Source: Symsagittifera roscoffensis
Lineage: Eukaryota; Xenacoelomorpha; Acoela; Convolutidae
Reading direction: 5' to 3'
Assembly: GCF_963678635.1 (NCBI RefSeq)
Contig: NC_087071.1
Location: 18,475,613-18,539,612 of the forward strand
Length of the DNA: 64,000 nt
Shown: one piece after another, positions 44,094-55,297 of the stretch
Layout: each line of letters opens with the position of its first letter
How positions within the stretch are numbered: position 1 is the first letter of the stretch
The notes under the pieces: model-generated
The model's input: the letters and a program-made list of their open reading frames with translations, nothing else
Databases searched by the model: none
Told to the model about the DNA's origin: nothing
Position numbers and translations under genes: made by a program

Positions 44094-45077
44094 ATCAATT
44101 GGCCAACTAATTTTTCATGGAAACTTCTCAATTTTGGCCCGCACCATAAAGCCCTATACTCATAATAAAAAAGTAAAACGGCCACATATAGCTGTATAAA
44201 CTAAATTTCAGTCGAGTTAGGTTATTTTGGAAATCAAAAACTTCAGAAAATCAAAAAAATTCTGCAGAAAAAAATGAAAATTATTCAAACTTAAAACGAA
44301 AAATTTTACAACTTTTCTTCTAGTGATTTCTTTTTCAAAAATTGTTTTCCAGTTGGCCCATTTATTACTGTAGAATATGCTTGCCCTCTTTTTTTTCTGA
44401 TCTTTTTAATACTCCACATCGAAAAACTACAATAAAGTAAAAAGTTTTTTTTTATTGCATGTTTCAAGACTATGGTCGGAACAATCTGCGCTATTTGCAC
44501 AGTGACCGGCTATAGTTGCTTGTTTTGCGTTCAATACTTGTTCTGTCACAATTTTTTAATAATAAAAATTTTGAGGCGCCTTTTATTTTTTTTGGGCCGT
44601 ATAACGTAACAAACCCTAAAACTGTAATTTAGGCGTGCAGAAAAAACGAATTACCCAATTGGCCTGAAACGACTATGCTGAAGGTTTTTTTTTGAATCAG
44701 TAACTATAAAAAAATGCTCTATCATTTTTTGACGATACTAAACACCTCTAATTTATCATTCGTATTTCAATTTTGAAGGTATGAAAAATACCAAGGCCTT
44801 CCGATAGCAACTCAAATATCTTTTCCACGTTTCAGATTTCCATTTTATGGTAAACAGTTTCGTATTTTTTCTATGGTATACAATTATTTTTTTGAACTAG
44901 TGCACAATCGAACTTTTGACCTAATTTTTTGAATAGATTTTTCAAAACCAGGCGAGAAATGATGATTTCAACGAACAAAAAAACTTTAGATCTCGTTCGT
45001 TTTGCGTCAATTTTTTTCCTCCTTTTCCTTATACTAAAACTCCTGAGGGTTAGGTGATATTTTCTGGTTGTTTTCAG

Positions 45078-45107
45078 AGGATGTTCTGCTGGATACTTGC
45101 AACAATG
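45078..45107 (+). CDS. 30 bp micro-exon (copy 1)
   Basis: Flanked by a good acceptor (gttgttttcag) and donor (AATG|GTAAGC). In the frame that joins the next exon at 51206 it encodes EDVLLDTCNN plus the first base of an Asp codon; the join gives DTCNNDGVQYR without a stop. This phase agreement supports a real exon. Confidence 0.45.
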
Positions 45108-45384
45108 GTAAGCTAAATATCTCTACTTAATCTATCCCCATCCCCCATCCCCCACTCAATTTATCAAGTCAATTTTGATTAACCTAATAAAATCAAGAAA
45201 TATCAGATTGCTGCGCGGAGATTTAACAGGAAAAGGATTTAAACAGGATTTAACAGGTAAATAATGATGTAGCAGGCTAGTTATCAACTTGGCGGCAGGG
45301 ATGGAAAACGAGATTTCCCTTCTTTGCATGCCACAAGCACAGTCGGGTCTAGAGACTAATCTGAAATCAGCTTAAATCCATGAT

Positions 45385-46331
45385 CAGGGGCGGATTTAGG
45401 AGAGAGGGGCGTGGACGCTTCCCCCTCAGGAATTCGACCGTAACAGTTACCAAAGGGTCCCCCCTTTGAACAATTTACTTCATTTTTTTTCAAAGGGCGC
45501 TTTTGGCGCCGGTGTCTTTGGCCTGTATATCAAAGAAAATTTTGAGGTGTGAAAATTCACGGTGTGAAAGTGCGTCTTTTTTGAGGCCTCAAATTGGACT
45601 CATTTTTTGACTCGAGGCAGGTACCTGCTAACATGTACCTGTCAACCTGCCTAAATCAAAGGGCGCTTTTGGCGCCGGTGTCTTTGGCCTGTATATCAAA
45701 GAAAATTTTGAGGTGTGAAAATTCACGGTGTGAAAGTGCGTCTTTTTTGAGGCCTCAAATTGGACTCATTTTTTGACTCGAGGCAGGTACCTGCTAACAT
45801 GTACCTGTCAACCTGCCTCATTCGCAGTATATATACCCCGTTCAAAACTACCTAGCTCATTCTAAAAACTTCTTCGCTGGACTTCACACTGCACTCTGGA
45901 TTTGACCATGGACTTCAACTTCAACCTTCCAGATGTCAAAGCGGACTGCTCCCAAGGACTCCAAGGCTTCTGGCTTCAAGACGCTCAAGGCTTTCTTCAC
46001 CAGTGGACCCAAGAAGTCACCAACTTCATCCACTGCAACCACTGCTGAGCCTGACAACCCTGGATCATCCACTCCTGAGACGCCCATACAAGGACCTTCA
46101 AGGCTCTTAGAGCCACTGGCTCCTTTAGCCACCATTAAAGATGAATCTCTTTCATCAATTAGTTCTATATCTCCGCTCTCTGAGCAAGCTCTACACTCTC
46201 CATCTCTACAGCTCACTGGACATGGACAGGGACATCAAGTTTGCACTGCTGGACAACCCCAACAAACCCCCACTGCAAGTCTGGCCATACGAACTTGTGA
46301 CGAAACAAGGAAAACAAGAAAAGCGAACTTT
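45385..46331 (+). mobile_element. 5' part of an hAT transposon (truncated duplicate)
   Basis: Starts with the terminal repeat CAGGGGCGGATTTAGGA, preceded by tccatgat. It includes the two 166 bp direct repeats, the TATA box region and the first part of the transposase frame (45933-46331), then is cut by the tandem duplication boundary. Confidence 0.85.
45491..45822. repeat. Two 166 bp direct repeats in hAT 5' region
   Basis: The units 45491-45656 and 45657-45822 are nearly identical. Each contains ggcgcttttggcgcc and a palindromic gcaggtacctgc core followed by acatgtacctg. The same pair occurs at 48083-48414 in the full hAT copy. Subterminal repeats like this often bind hAT transposase. Confidence 0.85.
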
Positions 46332-47669
46332 AGTTTCTTCGGAATCTACAGAAAAAAAGTAGTTTTTTTTTGCGTTTTTGTTTCTGGAACTTTGTTCTTT
46401 TTTGCTTGGAAACTCAAAACCACGATAAATTATCAATTGCGAGAAAGTATCACCACCAACCAAAATGGCTTCTCAAATAAACTTTCCCAAACTTAAGTGC
46501 AAACCTGGGGTCTTTTCCGTTATACGGCCCAACATAGATATAATTTTTTTTAAAAAAACCGAGAACTAATGAGACAAGAATGATCAGTTCTAATTAGTTG
46601 AAAATGAAAACAGCCGAGACAAATGCTGGAAAACATTATTACAAAGAAGCTCTTTTCTCCAAAATGACCGAAAACCATGCAATTTTATCAATTGGCCAAC
46701 TAATTTTTCATGGAAACTTCTCAATTTTGGCCCGCACCATAAAGCCCTATACTCATAATAAAAAAGTAAAACGGCCACATATAGCTGTATAAACTAAATT
46801 TCAGTCGAGTTAGGTTATTTTGGAAATCAAAAACTTCAGAAAATCAAAAAGATTCTGCAGAAAAAAATGAAAATTATTCAAACTTAAAACGAAAATTTTT
46901 ACAACTTTTCTTCTAGTGATTTCTTTTTCAAAAATTGTTTTCCAGTTGGCCCATTTATTACTGTAGAATATGCTTGCCCTCTTTTTTTTTCTGATCTTTT
47001 TAATACTCCACATCGAAAAACTACAATAAAATAAAAAAATTTTTTTATTGCATGTTTCAAGACTATGGTCGGAACAATCTGCGCAAATTGCACAGTGACC
47101 GGCTATACTTGCTTGTTTTGCGTTCAATACTTGTTCTGTCACAATTTTTTAATAATAAAAATTTTGAGGCGCCTTTTATTTTTTTTGGGCCGTATAACGT
47201 AACAAACCCTAAAACTGTAATTTAGGCGTGCAGAAAAAACGAATTACCCAATTGACCTGAAACGACTATGCTGAAGGTTTTTTTTTGAATCAGTAACTAT
47301 AAAAAAATGCTCTATCATTTTTTGACGATACTAAACACCTCTAATTTATCATTCGTATTTCAATTTTGAAGGTATGAAAAATACCAAGGCCTTCCGATAG
47401 CAACTCAAATATTTTTTCCACGTTTCAGATTTCCATTTTATGGTAAACAGTTTCGTATTTTTTCTATGGTATACAATTATTTTTTTGAACTAGTGCACAA
47501 TCGAACTTTTGACCTAATTTTTTGAATAGATTTTTCAAAACCAGGCGAGAAATGATGATTTCAACGAACAAAAAACTTTAGATCTCGTTCGTTTTGCGTC
47601 AATTTTTTTCCTCCTTTTCCTTATACTAAAATTCCTGAGGGTTAGGTGATATTTTCTGGTTATTTTCAG

Positions 47670-47699
47670 AGGATGTTCTGCTGGATACTTGCAATAATG
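47670..47699 (+). CDS. 30 bp micro-exon (copy 2, GC donor)
   Basis: Duplicate of 45078-45107. Two bases differ: a silent AAC to AAT change, and T to C in the donor, giving AATG|GCAAGC. GC donors can be used at low efficiency, so this copy may be skipped or used weakly. Confidence 0.45.
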
Positions 47700-48082
47700 G
47701 CAAGCTAAATATCTCTACTTAATCTATCCCCATCCCCCATCCCCCACTCAATTTATCAAGTCAATTTTGATTAACCTAATAAAATCAAGAAATATCAGAT
47801 TGCTGCGCGGAGATTTAACAGGAAAAGGATTTAAACAGGATTTAACAGGTAAATAATGATATAGCAGGCTAGTTATCAACTTGGCGGCAGGGATGGAAAA
47901 CGAGATTTCCCTTCTTTGAATGCCACAAGCACAGTCGGGTCTAGAGACTAATCTGAAATCAGCTTAAATCCATGATCAGGGGCGGATTTAGGAGAGGGGG
48001 GCGTGGACGCTTCCCCCTCAGGAATTTGACCGTAACAGTTACCAAAGGGTCCCTCCTTTGAACAATTTACTTAATTTTTTTT

Positions 48083-48414
48083 CAAAGGGCGCTTTTGGCG
48101 CCGGTGTCTTTGGCCTGTATATCGAAGAAAATTTTGAGGTATGAAAATTCACGGTGTGAAAGTGCGTCTTTTTTGAGGCCTCAAATTGGACTCATTTTTT
48201 GACTGGAGGCAGGTACCTGCTAACATGTACCTGTCAACCTGCCTAAATCAAAGGGCGCTTTTGGCGCCGGTGTCTTTGGCCTGTATATCAAAGAAAATTT
48301 TGAGGTGTGAAAATTCACGGTGTGAAAGTGCGTCTTTTTTGAGGCCTCAAATTGGACTCATTTTTTGACTCGAGGCAGGTACCTGCTAACATGTACCTGT
48401 CAACCTGCCTCATT
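48083..48414. repeat. 166 bp direct repeat pair in full hAT copy
   Basis: Units 48083-48248 and 48249-48414, the same as at 45491. They lie between the left terminal repeat and the TATA box and are candidate transposase-binding or enhancer repeats. Confidence 0.85.
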
Positions 48415-48419
48415 CGCAG

Positions 48420-48427
48420 TATATATA
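48420..48427 (+). promoter_or_regulatory. TATA box of the hAT transposase gene
   Basis: tatatata in the context cgcagtatatataccccg, about 80-105 bp upstream of the candidate start codons (48500, 48525). It is the only strong TATA box at a sensible distance from a coding start in this element. Confidence 0.55.
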
Positions 48428-48524
48428 CCCCGTTCAAAACTACCTAGCTCAATCTAAAAACTTCTTCGCTGGACTTCACACTGCACTCTGGATTGGACCA
48501 TGGACTTCAACTTCAACCTTCCAG

Positions 48525-50366
48525 ATGTCAAAGCGGACTGCTCCCAAGGACTCCAAGGCTTCTGGCTTCAAGACGCTCAAGGCTTTCTTCACCAGTGGAC
48601 CCAAGAAGTCACCAACTTCATCCACTGCAACCACTCCTGAGCCTGACAACCCTGGATCATCCACTCCTGAGACGCCCATACATGGACCTTCAAGGCTCTT
48701 AGAGCCACTGGCTCCTTTAGCCACCATTAAAGATGAATCTCTTTCATCAATTAGTTCTATATCTCCGCTCTCTGAGCAAGCTCTACACTCTCCATCTCTA
48801 CAGCTCACTGGACATGGACAGGGACATCAAGTTTGCACTGCTGGACATCCCCAACAAACCCCCACTGCAAGTCTGGCCATACGAACTTGTGACGAAACAA
48901 GGAAAACAAGAAAAGCGAACTTTAGGCCCCCAGCACCTGGAAAGGTACCAGTTCCTGACCTACTCCATGATCCAGGAGGGACTCTACTGTCGCTTCTGCT
49001 TCTGCTTTGCCGACCTGGAAGAGATAAAGAAAGCGGGGGGCTCAGCAGAGATTCAGATATTCAACAAGCCGTTCAGGAAGTTTGCACGCCTCTCAAACTA
49101 CTTGGATTCATATCAGAAAACAGCCCATCACAAGAAATCATCCTGGCACGTATCTCAGAAACTGGACTCGGAGATGCCCATCTGATTGGCCAGAGCTACG
49201 ACGGAGCTGCAACAATGTCTGGGGTTCGTGGTGGAGTTCAAGCCATTATCAAGGAGCATCACCCTGCTGCCGTGTATTTGCACTGTGCTGCGCATTGCCT
49301 TAACCTGACTCTGGTCAATTCATCGAAAGTTCTTCCGATAGGCCGTGCTTTTGCCCTAATTTCTCGAATCATCACCTTACTTCGCGGTTCTGCAAAGCGT
49401 TCTGATGCTTTCTGTGAGAACATACGGACGTTGCAGTCCGAAGCTAGCAAAACTGCAACCCCAAAGATGTCTGACACTCGATGGGTTGAACGACACGATG
49501 CTGTTCTGACTTTTATCCAGCTGAAGCCTTCGATTGAAGCTACACTAGAAGACATCAGCAATTGGCCTGGGGAAAGCTGTGCTTCTGACTGATGTGCTTA
49601 TCTGGCTCGCATGATGCGGTCAGAGTTCTTGATTGCCCTGATGTCTATGAAGCACCTGCTGGGGGCGACTAAAGCTACTAGCATTGCTCTTCAGGGACCT
49701 TCGCTAGAAATGCCTCAGTCAATGGATCACATCAGGAACTTGCGTCACCTCTTTCAACAATGGCGCGATGCTGGGCGATATTCAAACAGAGGGTAGAAGA
49801 GGCACACCTCCTGTAGCATCTTCGGCTTATGATCACTTCAGACAGACCGTTTACTTGCCCTTTCTTGACTTTGTCCTGATGGATCTCAAGGAACGCTTCG
49901 TTGGAGCAGCTTCTTCTTGTGCCCAAGTGTGCAAGCTGCTACCCCGTTGGATAAGTGAGAAGGATGCAAACGAGGAAGATTTTGATGATCTGGTCCAGTT
50001 ATACGAAGGAATACTTCCAGATGGTGACTTCCCCAGCGAGTTCGAAGTTTGGAAAAACACGTGGCACTTCCCCTGTACACCGATACCTCAGAAACCTTTA
50101 CAGCTGCACTCAGATTGTGTCACAAAGCCACAACGCTAGTAATTTTTACTTTGCTCCAAATTGGTGCTACCCTCCCAGTGACGGTATGCACTGCTGAGCG
50201 CTCTTTTTCGAGCATGAAACTACTAAAAAGTGACCTCAGCTCCAACATGAAGGAGGACCGACTCTCAAATTTGGCGCTAATTTACATTCAGAAAGATGTA
50301 GAAATCAATGTCGAAGAGGTCATCGACAGATTTGCCGCAAAAAATCGAAGACTCAATTTTGTTTAA
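48525..50366 (+). pseudogene. hAT transposase, frameshifted and internally deleted
   Basis: The N-terminal frame (48525, MSKRTAPKDSKASGFKTL) is Ser/Pro-rich. A second frame (48733-49185) carries the TTF-type finger: PQHLERYQFLTYSM, YCRFCFCFADLEE, FARLSNYLDSYQKTAHHKKS. The first frame resumes with DAHLIGQSYDGAATMSG and VYLHCAAHCLNLTLVNS, a hAT core block. After more shifts, 50049-50366 gives the dimerisation region LPVTVCTAERSFSSMKLLKSD...EEVIDRFAAKNRRLNF. The catalytic region normally between the finger and the GQSYDGA block is missing, so there is an internal deletion near 49100-49160. The element needs a helper transposase to move. Confidence 0.8.
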
Positions 50367-50476
50367 TTTTGTTCATTTTCTTATTGTAAATAAATCATTA
50401 ATTTCGTCAAAACTTTTCTCATTCCGCCCCCCCCCCCCCCCCTCAAGAAAATCCTAGATCCGCGCCTGTCCACGAT

Positions 50477-51205
50477 GGTCTAATCATTTTAGCAAAGTCT
50501 ATTGGTGTTGTGTGCGCAAACAAAAAACTGAAAAAGAAGAATTTTATTTTTTTTATATGATAAACTTGGTACTTTAAACCCGCGATCGAAATCTTTTTAT
50601 AAATTAGATTTTTTATGAAAAAAAAATGTCAAATAAGTGTTTTTAGATTTTTTTTGGTGATGCATGTTGTCAATAGCTTCACTATTTTATCAGGGTAAAC
50701 AACTGTTTGTCAGCAAATCAGAACTTCAAAATGTGCTATTTTTTCACGTTTTGTGGAGATTTCGGTAAATCAAAAGCGCTCTCGGAATGACACGTTTTTT
50801 AGTCCAAAAAGCCAACAAAATTGGAGCCTGAAAAATAAGACTAAGCATGAAAATTGGAGCCGTTTTGATCGAATGAAAAAAAAAACTGGTGTGTTATTTA
50901 ATTGCCACTAACTAATCTTTCCGTTCTGAAGTTTTTGACTGCACTAAATTCTATGCTCTAAATTTCACAAAATCTAAAATTATGAAACTCACAACTGAAA
51001 ATTATAAGTATGAGGGTAAGCAGGGAAGGAATATTGTTTTGATTTCAGATGAAAATACTAAATTTTGACGTTTTAACGCAGTAAATCGAAATTTAAACTA
51101 TATTTAACCGAATCGTCAATTCTCATTTAAAAAAAAATAAATTAAATAATTTACAGAATACAAATTCAAAAACTGAATCATTAACTCGTATTTAATTTGT
51201 TTCAG
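50477..51205. other. Intronic spacer, nothing recognised
   Basis: About 730 bp of AT-rich DNA between the hAT target duplication and the next host exon, with no coding frame or repeat that I recognise. Confidence 0.5.
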
Positions 51206-51304
51206 ATGGGGTACAATACAGAACGAGCGTTTGGCCTCAAATTGACTTGCCTAATAAAGACACTGCTTTGACAGTCGGAATAATGCCTTTGATTTATTTC
51301 GCAG
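51206..51304 (+). CDS. Host exon, unknown family
   Basis: Acceptor tttgtttcag|AT and donor GCAG|GTTGTG enclose 99 bp. Entering in phase 1 from the micro-exon it encodes DGVQYRTSVWPQIDLPNKD then TALTVGIMPLIYFA, with no stop, and leaves phase 1 into the exon at 51745. No domain is recognised. Confidence 0.5.
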
Positions 51305-51349
51305 GTTGTGTTACATCTCAACAATTGAATACGCTATTGTTTCTCCATT

Positions 51350-51378
51350 AATCACACACACACATACACACACACACA
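51350..51378. repeat. Short (CA)n microsatellite
   Basis: cacacacacacatacacacacacacac, just inside the intron after 51304. Confidence 0.9.
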
Positions 51379-51744
51379 TTTTTATATATATGTATTGGGC
51401 ACTTTTTGAAAATTTTCCGCAAAAAAATCGCGTTTTTTCTGAAAAAGTATCAAAGGAAGACCCTATATATCGTACAAAAATAAATACAACTTCAAAGCCA
51501 TGAATGTTCAACAAAAGAATTATTATTTCATAGTTTTAGAGTAATTTTTTAAAGCGTTTTTGCACAAATATCAATATAGGACAAAAAAGAGGTAAGTCGG
51601 AACTTGTAGCGATATGGCTTGATGAGCTTTTTTCAATTTCAGGTAAATTAGTTTTTAATGAAACATATTAGAAACTCCAAACTCGGTAGGAAGCAACCAT
51701 TTTCACTCTAAAACGAAAAAAAGGAAATTTATTTATGTTTTTAG

Positions 51745-51896
51745 ACCAGCAAAGTACTCAACAATTTGATTACATGAGTCTTGCATATGGATTTGAGGGT
51801 ATTCAAAGAGATCCAAACGCTGAGAATCCTGGTGAAAAGTTGATCAAAACGAAGGAAACCGTGATGATGAACCTTATGATTCTAGATGAAAACTCT
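51745..51896 (+). CDS. Host exon, unknown family, 3' limit uncertain
   Basis: Acceptor atgtttttag|AC in phase 1 continues the frame as DQQSTQQFDYMSLAYGFEG, then IQRDPNAENPGEKLIKTKET. A possible donor GT lies at about 51859 (ACC|GTGATG), but the frame stays open to 51941. The triplicated segment begins near 51896, so the original 3' end may have been disturbed. The next exon (52199) also requires phase 1. Confidence 0.4.
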
Positions 51897-52198
51897 TCAC
51901 ACTTACTCCGCTCAAATTTTATATACTTTTTTCAAAATTAACAAACAAAAGTATTCCTGTGAATCTCCATAAACAACTCCTCCTTGACAAAATGTGCTCG
52001 CTCTCATTTGCACTTATTTTGCTTAAATCGCGAATAACCTTTAAAAATAACATCAATTTTTATGACCTAAGAATCAAAATTTCAAAAATGTAATACAGAA
52101 ATATCGATTTTTACTGAAAGATTATGTGACATAAATTATTCAGTTTTGTTCTCTCAAAACCTTAGGCACTTTAAAAAGCTGCTTTAAAACATTTTCAG

Positions 52199-52298
52199 AC
52201 GAAAACTGTACTCTAGTTGACAAAAATCTTAATTTGTCTGACATCAAGTGCGATTTCATTCAGAACGTGTATGAAGATCGAGATAGTACCAACATTGC
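52199..52298 (+). CDS. Host exon cut by LTR insertion (copy 1 of 3)
   Basis: Acceptor acattttcag|AC; in phase 1 it encodes DENCTLVDKNLNLSDIKCD then FIQNVYEDRDSTNIA. The LTR begins at 52299, immediately after the target sequence ATTGC. The residues that appear to follow (VIPLSPQG) are LTR sequence. Before the retrotransposon insertion the exon continued at 61525 (atcaagaaaattctgg). Near-identical copies lie at 53485-53584 and 54765-54864. Confidence 0.5.
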
Positions 52299-52368
52299 TG
52301 TCATACCGCTAAGTCCGCAAGGTTTGAATTGCTAATTCCTGAATCCGTATGGATAGATAATATCGGAC

Positions 52369-52410
<42 letters not shown>

Positions 52411-52598
52411 AAAACAACTAGTTAATGTTAACTTTAATTCTCTTTCTGAACCGTAGTTTTCTTTAACCGCCGTTCTCGTCCTTGCTATCAAGGTCAATCA
52501 TCCAGTACACATTAACGTTACATAAAATCAAAACATAAATGATGTATAAATAAATTATAAGTTTTATATGGAGTTTTATCTATCCATGACGGATGACA
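52299..52598 (-). repeat. Gypsy LTR (duplicate 1)
   Basis: 300 bp beginning TGTCATACC and ending GGATGACA, so the termini are TGTCAT...ATGACA inverted repeats. It contains a (GA)n run of about 18 units near 52371. Followed by the polypurine-tract complement ttccccctcctc and about 580 bp of internal 3' sequence, then host sequence again. Confidence 0.88.
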
Positions 52599-53484
52599 TT
52601 CCCCCTCCTCGGGAAAAATGATAAAGTTTAATTGAGTTTTTAGTCATCGTGGGACTGTTTTGTTCTGGCTGTTCATTTTTCTCTACTTGTTTCCGTGGTA
52701 GTATCGATGTTGTAGTCCATTGTTTCGTGCTCTTAGTCTTTTTGTGGCTGTTTGTCTTCTTTCATCTCAATGTTCTTCGTGTTCACAAATAATCTGTCAT
52801 TATTTTCCGTTGTTTCGTCTTCTGCTTCTGCTCGTGATGTTAAGTCGATTACGTCGCTTGCGGTGATCGGTTTGTGTTTTGTGCTAATAGCTTGTATAAA
52901 TTGTACTCAAGCCTTGTACTCGGGAGTTTTTTCGTAAATCCCATCTCCTGTATTAGAGATTTTAAGCTTGGGGGGTCTTGTGCTGATTTTTCTGGTGATG
53001 AGTCGGTTTCGAACTGCTTTTTACCGGTTGCACTTGCGATTTGTATTGTGCTGATTGGGATGGGGTTACCGAGTGCTGTTGCCAAGGTCGCCTGTCGGTT
53101 CTTAGTTGACTTTCTCGTTGCGGTTGCAGGTGGTGTGTTCTTGTGGTTTTGTCGCTTTGGTGACGGTGCGATGGGTTCCTCTTCACACTTACTCTGCTCA
53201 AATTTTATATACTTTTTTTCAAAATTAACAAACAAAAGTAGTTCTGCGAATCTCCATAAACAACACCTCCTTGACAAAATGTGCTCGCTCTCATTTGCAC
53301 TTATTTTGCTTAAATCGCGAATAACCTTTAAAAATAACATCTTTTTTTATGACCTAAGAATCACAATTCCAAAAATGTAATACAGAAATATCGATTTTTA
53401 CTGAAAGATTATGTGACATAAATTATTCAGTTTTGTTCTCTCAAAACCTTAGCACTTTAAAAAGCTGCTTCAAAACATTTTCAG

Positions 53485-53584
53485 ACGAAAACTGTACTCT
53501 AGTTGACAAAAATCTTAATTTGTTTGACATCAAGTGCGATTTCATTCAGAACGTGTATGAAGATCGAGATAGTACCAACATTGC
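53485..53584 (+). repeat. Host exon copy 2 of 3
   Basis: Copy of 52199-52298 with its intron flank, created by the ~1.28 kb tandem triplication; one coding change (TCT to TTT, Ser to Phe). Followed directly by the second LTR. Confidence 0.85.
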
Positions 53585-53658
53585 TGTCATACCGCTAAGT
53601 CCGCAAGGTTTGTGAATTGCTAATTCCTGAATCCGTATGGATAGATAATATCGGACGC

Positions 53659-53690
<32 letters not shown>

Positions 53691-53877
53691 AAAACAACTA
53701 GTTAATGTTAATTTAATTCTCTTTCTGAACCGTAGTTTTCTTTAACCGCCGTTCTCGTCCTCGCTATCAAGGTCAATCATCCAGTACACAAAAACGTTAC
53801 ATAAAATCAAAACATAAATGATGTATAAACAAATTATAAGTTTTATATGGAGTTTTATCTATCCATGACGGATGACA
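53585..53877 (-). repeat. Gypsy LTR (duplicate 2)
   Basis: 293 bp, almost identical to the LTR at 52299 apart from a shorter GA run and a few bases. Part of the ~1.28 kb triplicated unit. Confidence 0.88.
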
Positions 53878-54764
53878 TTCCCCCTCCTCGGGAAAAATGA
53901 TAAAGTTTAATTGAGTTTTTAGTCATCGTGGGACTGTTTTGTTCTGGCTGTTCATTTTTCTCTACTTGTATCCGTGGTAGTATCGATGTTGTAGTCCATT
54001 GTTTCGTGCTCTTAGTCTTTTTGTGGCTGTTTGTCTTCTTTCATCTCAATGTTCTTCGTGTTCACAAATAATCTGTCATTATTTTCCGTTGTTTCGTCTT
54101 CTGCTTCTGCTCGTGATGTTAAGTCGATTACGTCGCTTGCGGTGATCGGTTTGTGTTTTGTGCTAATAGCTTGTATAAATTGTACTCAAGCCTTGTACTC
54201 GGGAGTTTTTTCGTAAATCCCATCTCCTGTATTAGAGATTTTAAGCTTGGGGGGTCTTGTGCTGATTTTTCTGGTGATGAGTCGATTTCGAACTGCTTTT
54301 TACCGGTTGCACTTGCGATTTGTATTGTGCTGATTGGGATGGGGTTACCGAATGCTGTTGCCAAGGTCGCCTGTCGGTTCTTAGTTGACTTTCTCGTTGC
54401 GGTTGCAGGTGGTGTGTTCTTTTGGTTTTGTCGCTTTGGTGACGGTGCGATGGGTTCCTCTTCACACTTACTCTGCTCAAATTTTATATACTTTTTTTCA
54501 AAATTAACAAACAAAAGTAGTTCTGCGAATCTCCATAAACAACACCTCCTTGACAAAATGTGCTCGCTCTCATTTGCACTTATTTAGCTTAAATCGCGAA
54601 TAACCTTTAAAAATAACATCAATTTTTATGACCTAAGAATCAAAATTCCAAAAATGTAATACAGAAATATCGATTTTTACTGAAAGATTATGTGACATAA
54701 ATTATTCAATTTTGTTCTCTCAAAACCTTAGGCACTTTAAAAAGCTGCTTCAAAACATTTTCAG

Positions 54765-54864
54765 ATGAAAACTGTACTCTAGTTGACAAAAATCTTAATT
54801 TGTTTGACATCAAGTGCGATTTCATTCAGAACGTGTATGAAGATCGAGATAGTACCAACATTGC
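54765..54864 (+). repeat. Host exon copy 3 of 3, next to the full gypsy element
   Basis: Third copy of the exon. Its last five bases ATTGC are the left target-site duplication of the full-length LTR element. Confidence 0.85.
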
Positions 54865-54934
54865 TGTCATACCGCTAAGTCCGCAAGGTTTGAATTGCTA
54901 ATTCCTGAATCCGTATGGATAGATAATATCGGAC

Positions 54935-54976
<42 letters not shown>

Positions 54977-55163
54977 AAAACAACTAGTTAATGTTAATTT
55001 AATTCTCTTTCTGAACCGTAGTTTTCTTTAACCGCCGTTCTCGTCCTCGCTATCAAGGTCAATCATCCAGTACACAAAAACGTTACATAAAATCAAAACA
55101 TAAATGATGTATAAACAAATTATAAGTTTTATATGGAGTTTTATCTATCCATGACGGATGACA
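54865..55163 (-). repeat. 3' LTR of the gypsy element
   Basis: 299 bp, TGTCATACC...GGATGACA. Contains a (GA)n run of about 18 units. Nearly identical to the LTRs at 52299 and 53585 but clearly diverged from the 5' LTR at 61252. Confidence 0.9.
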
Positions 55164-55297
55164 TTCCCCCTCCTCGGGAAAAATGATAAAGTTTAATTGA
55201 GTTTTTAGTCATCGTGGGACTGTTTTGTTCTGGCTGTTCATTTTTCTCTACTTGTATCCGTGGTAGTATCGATGTTGTAGTCCATTGTTCCGTGCTT

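Larger units (their letters stand above)
43740..46331. repeat. 2592 bp tandem duplication, copy 1
   Basis: Starts agtttcttcggaatctacag in intron sequence and ends inside the 5' part of an hAT transposon (gcgaacttt). The next base resumes the start sequence, so the right half of the first hAT copy is missing. It contains one copy of the 30 bp micro-exon (45078-45107). Confidence 0.92.
46332..48923. repeat. 2592 bp tandem duplication, copy 2
   Basis: Near-identical to 43740-46331, but continues at 48924 into the rest of the hAT element, so this is the original right-hand context. It carries the second copy of the micro-exon (47670-47699). Confidence 0.92.
47977..50468 (+). mobile_element. hAT-superfamily DNA transposon, 2.49 kb
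   Basis: Left end CAGGGGCGGATTTAGGA, right end (reverse complement) CAGGCGCGGATCTAGGA: imperfect ~17 bp terminal inverted repeats. It is flanked by an 8 bp target duplication with one change, tccatgat (47969-47976) and tccacgat (50469-50476), as expected for hAT. A C run of about 17 lies inside the right end. It encodes a broken transposase of the TTF-finger/ZMYM-like hAT type. Confidence 0.88.
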
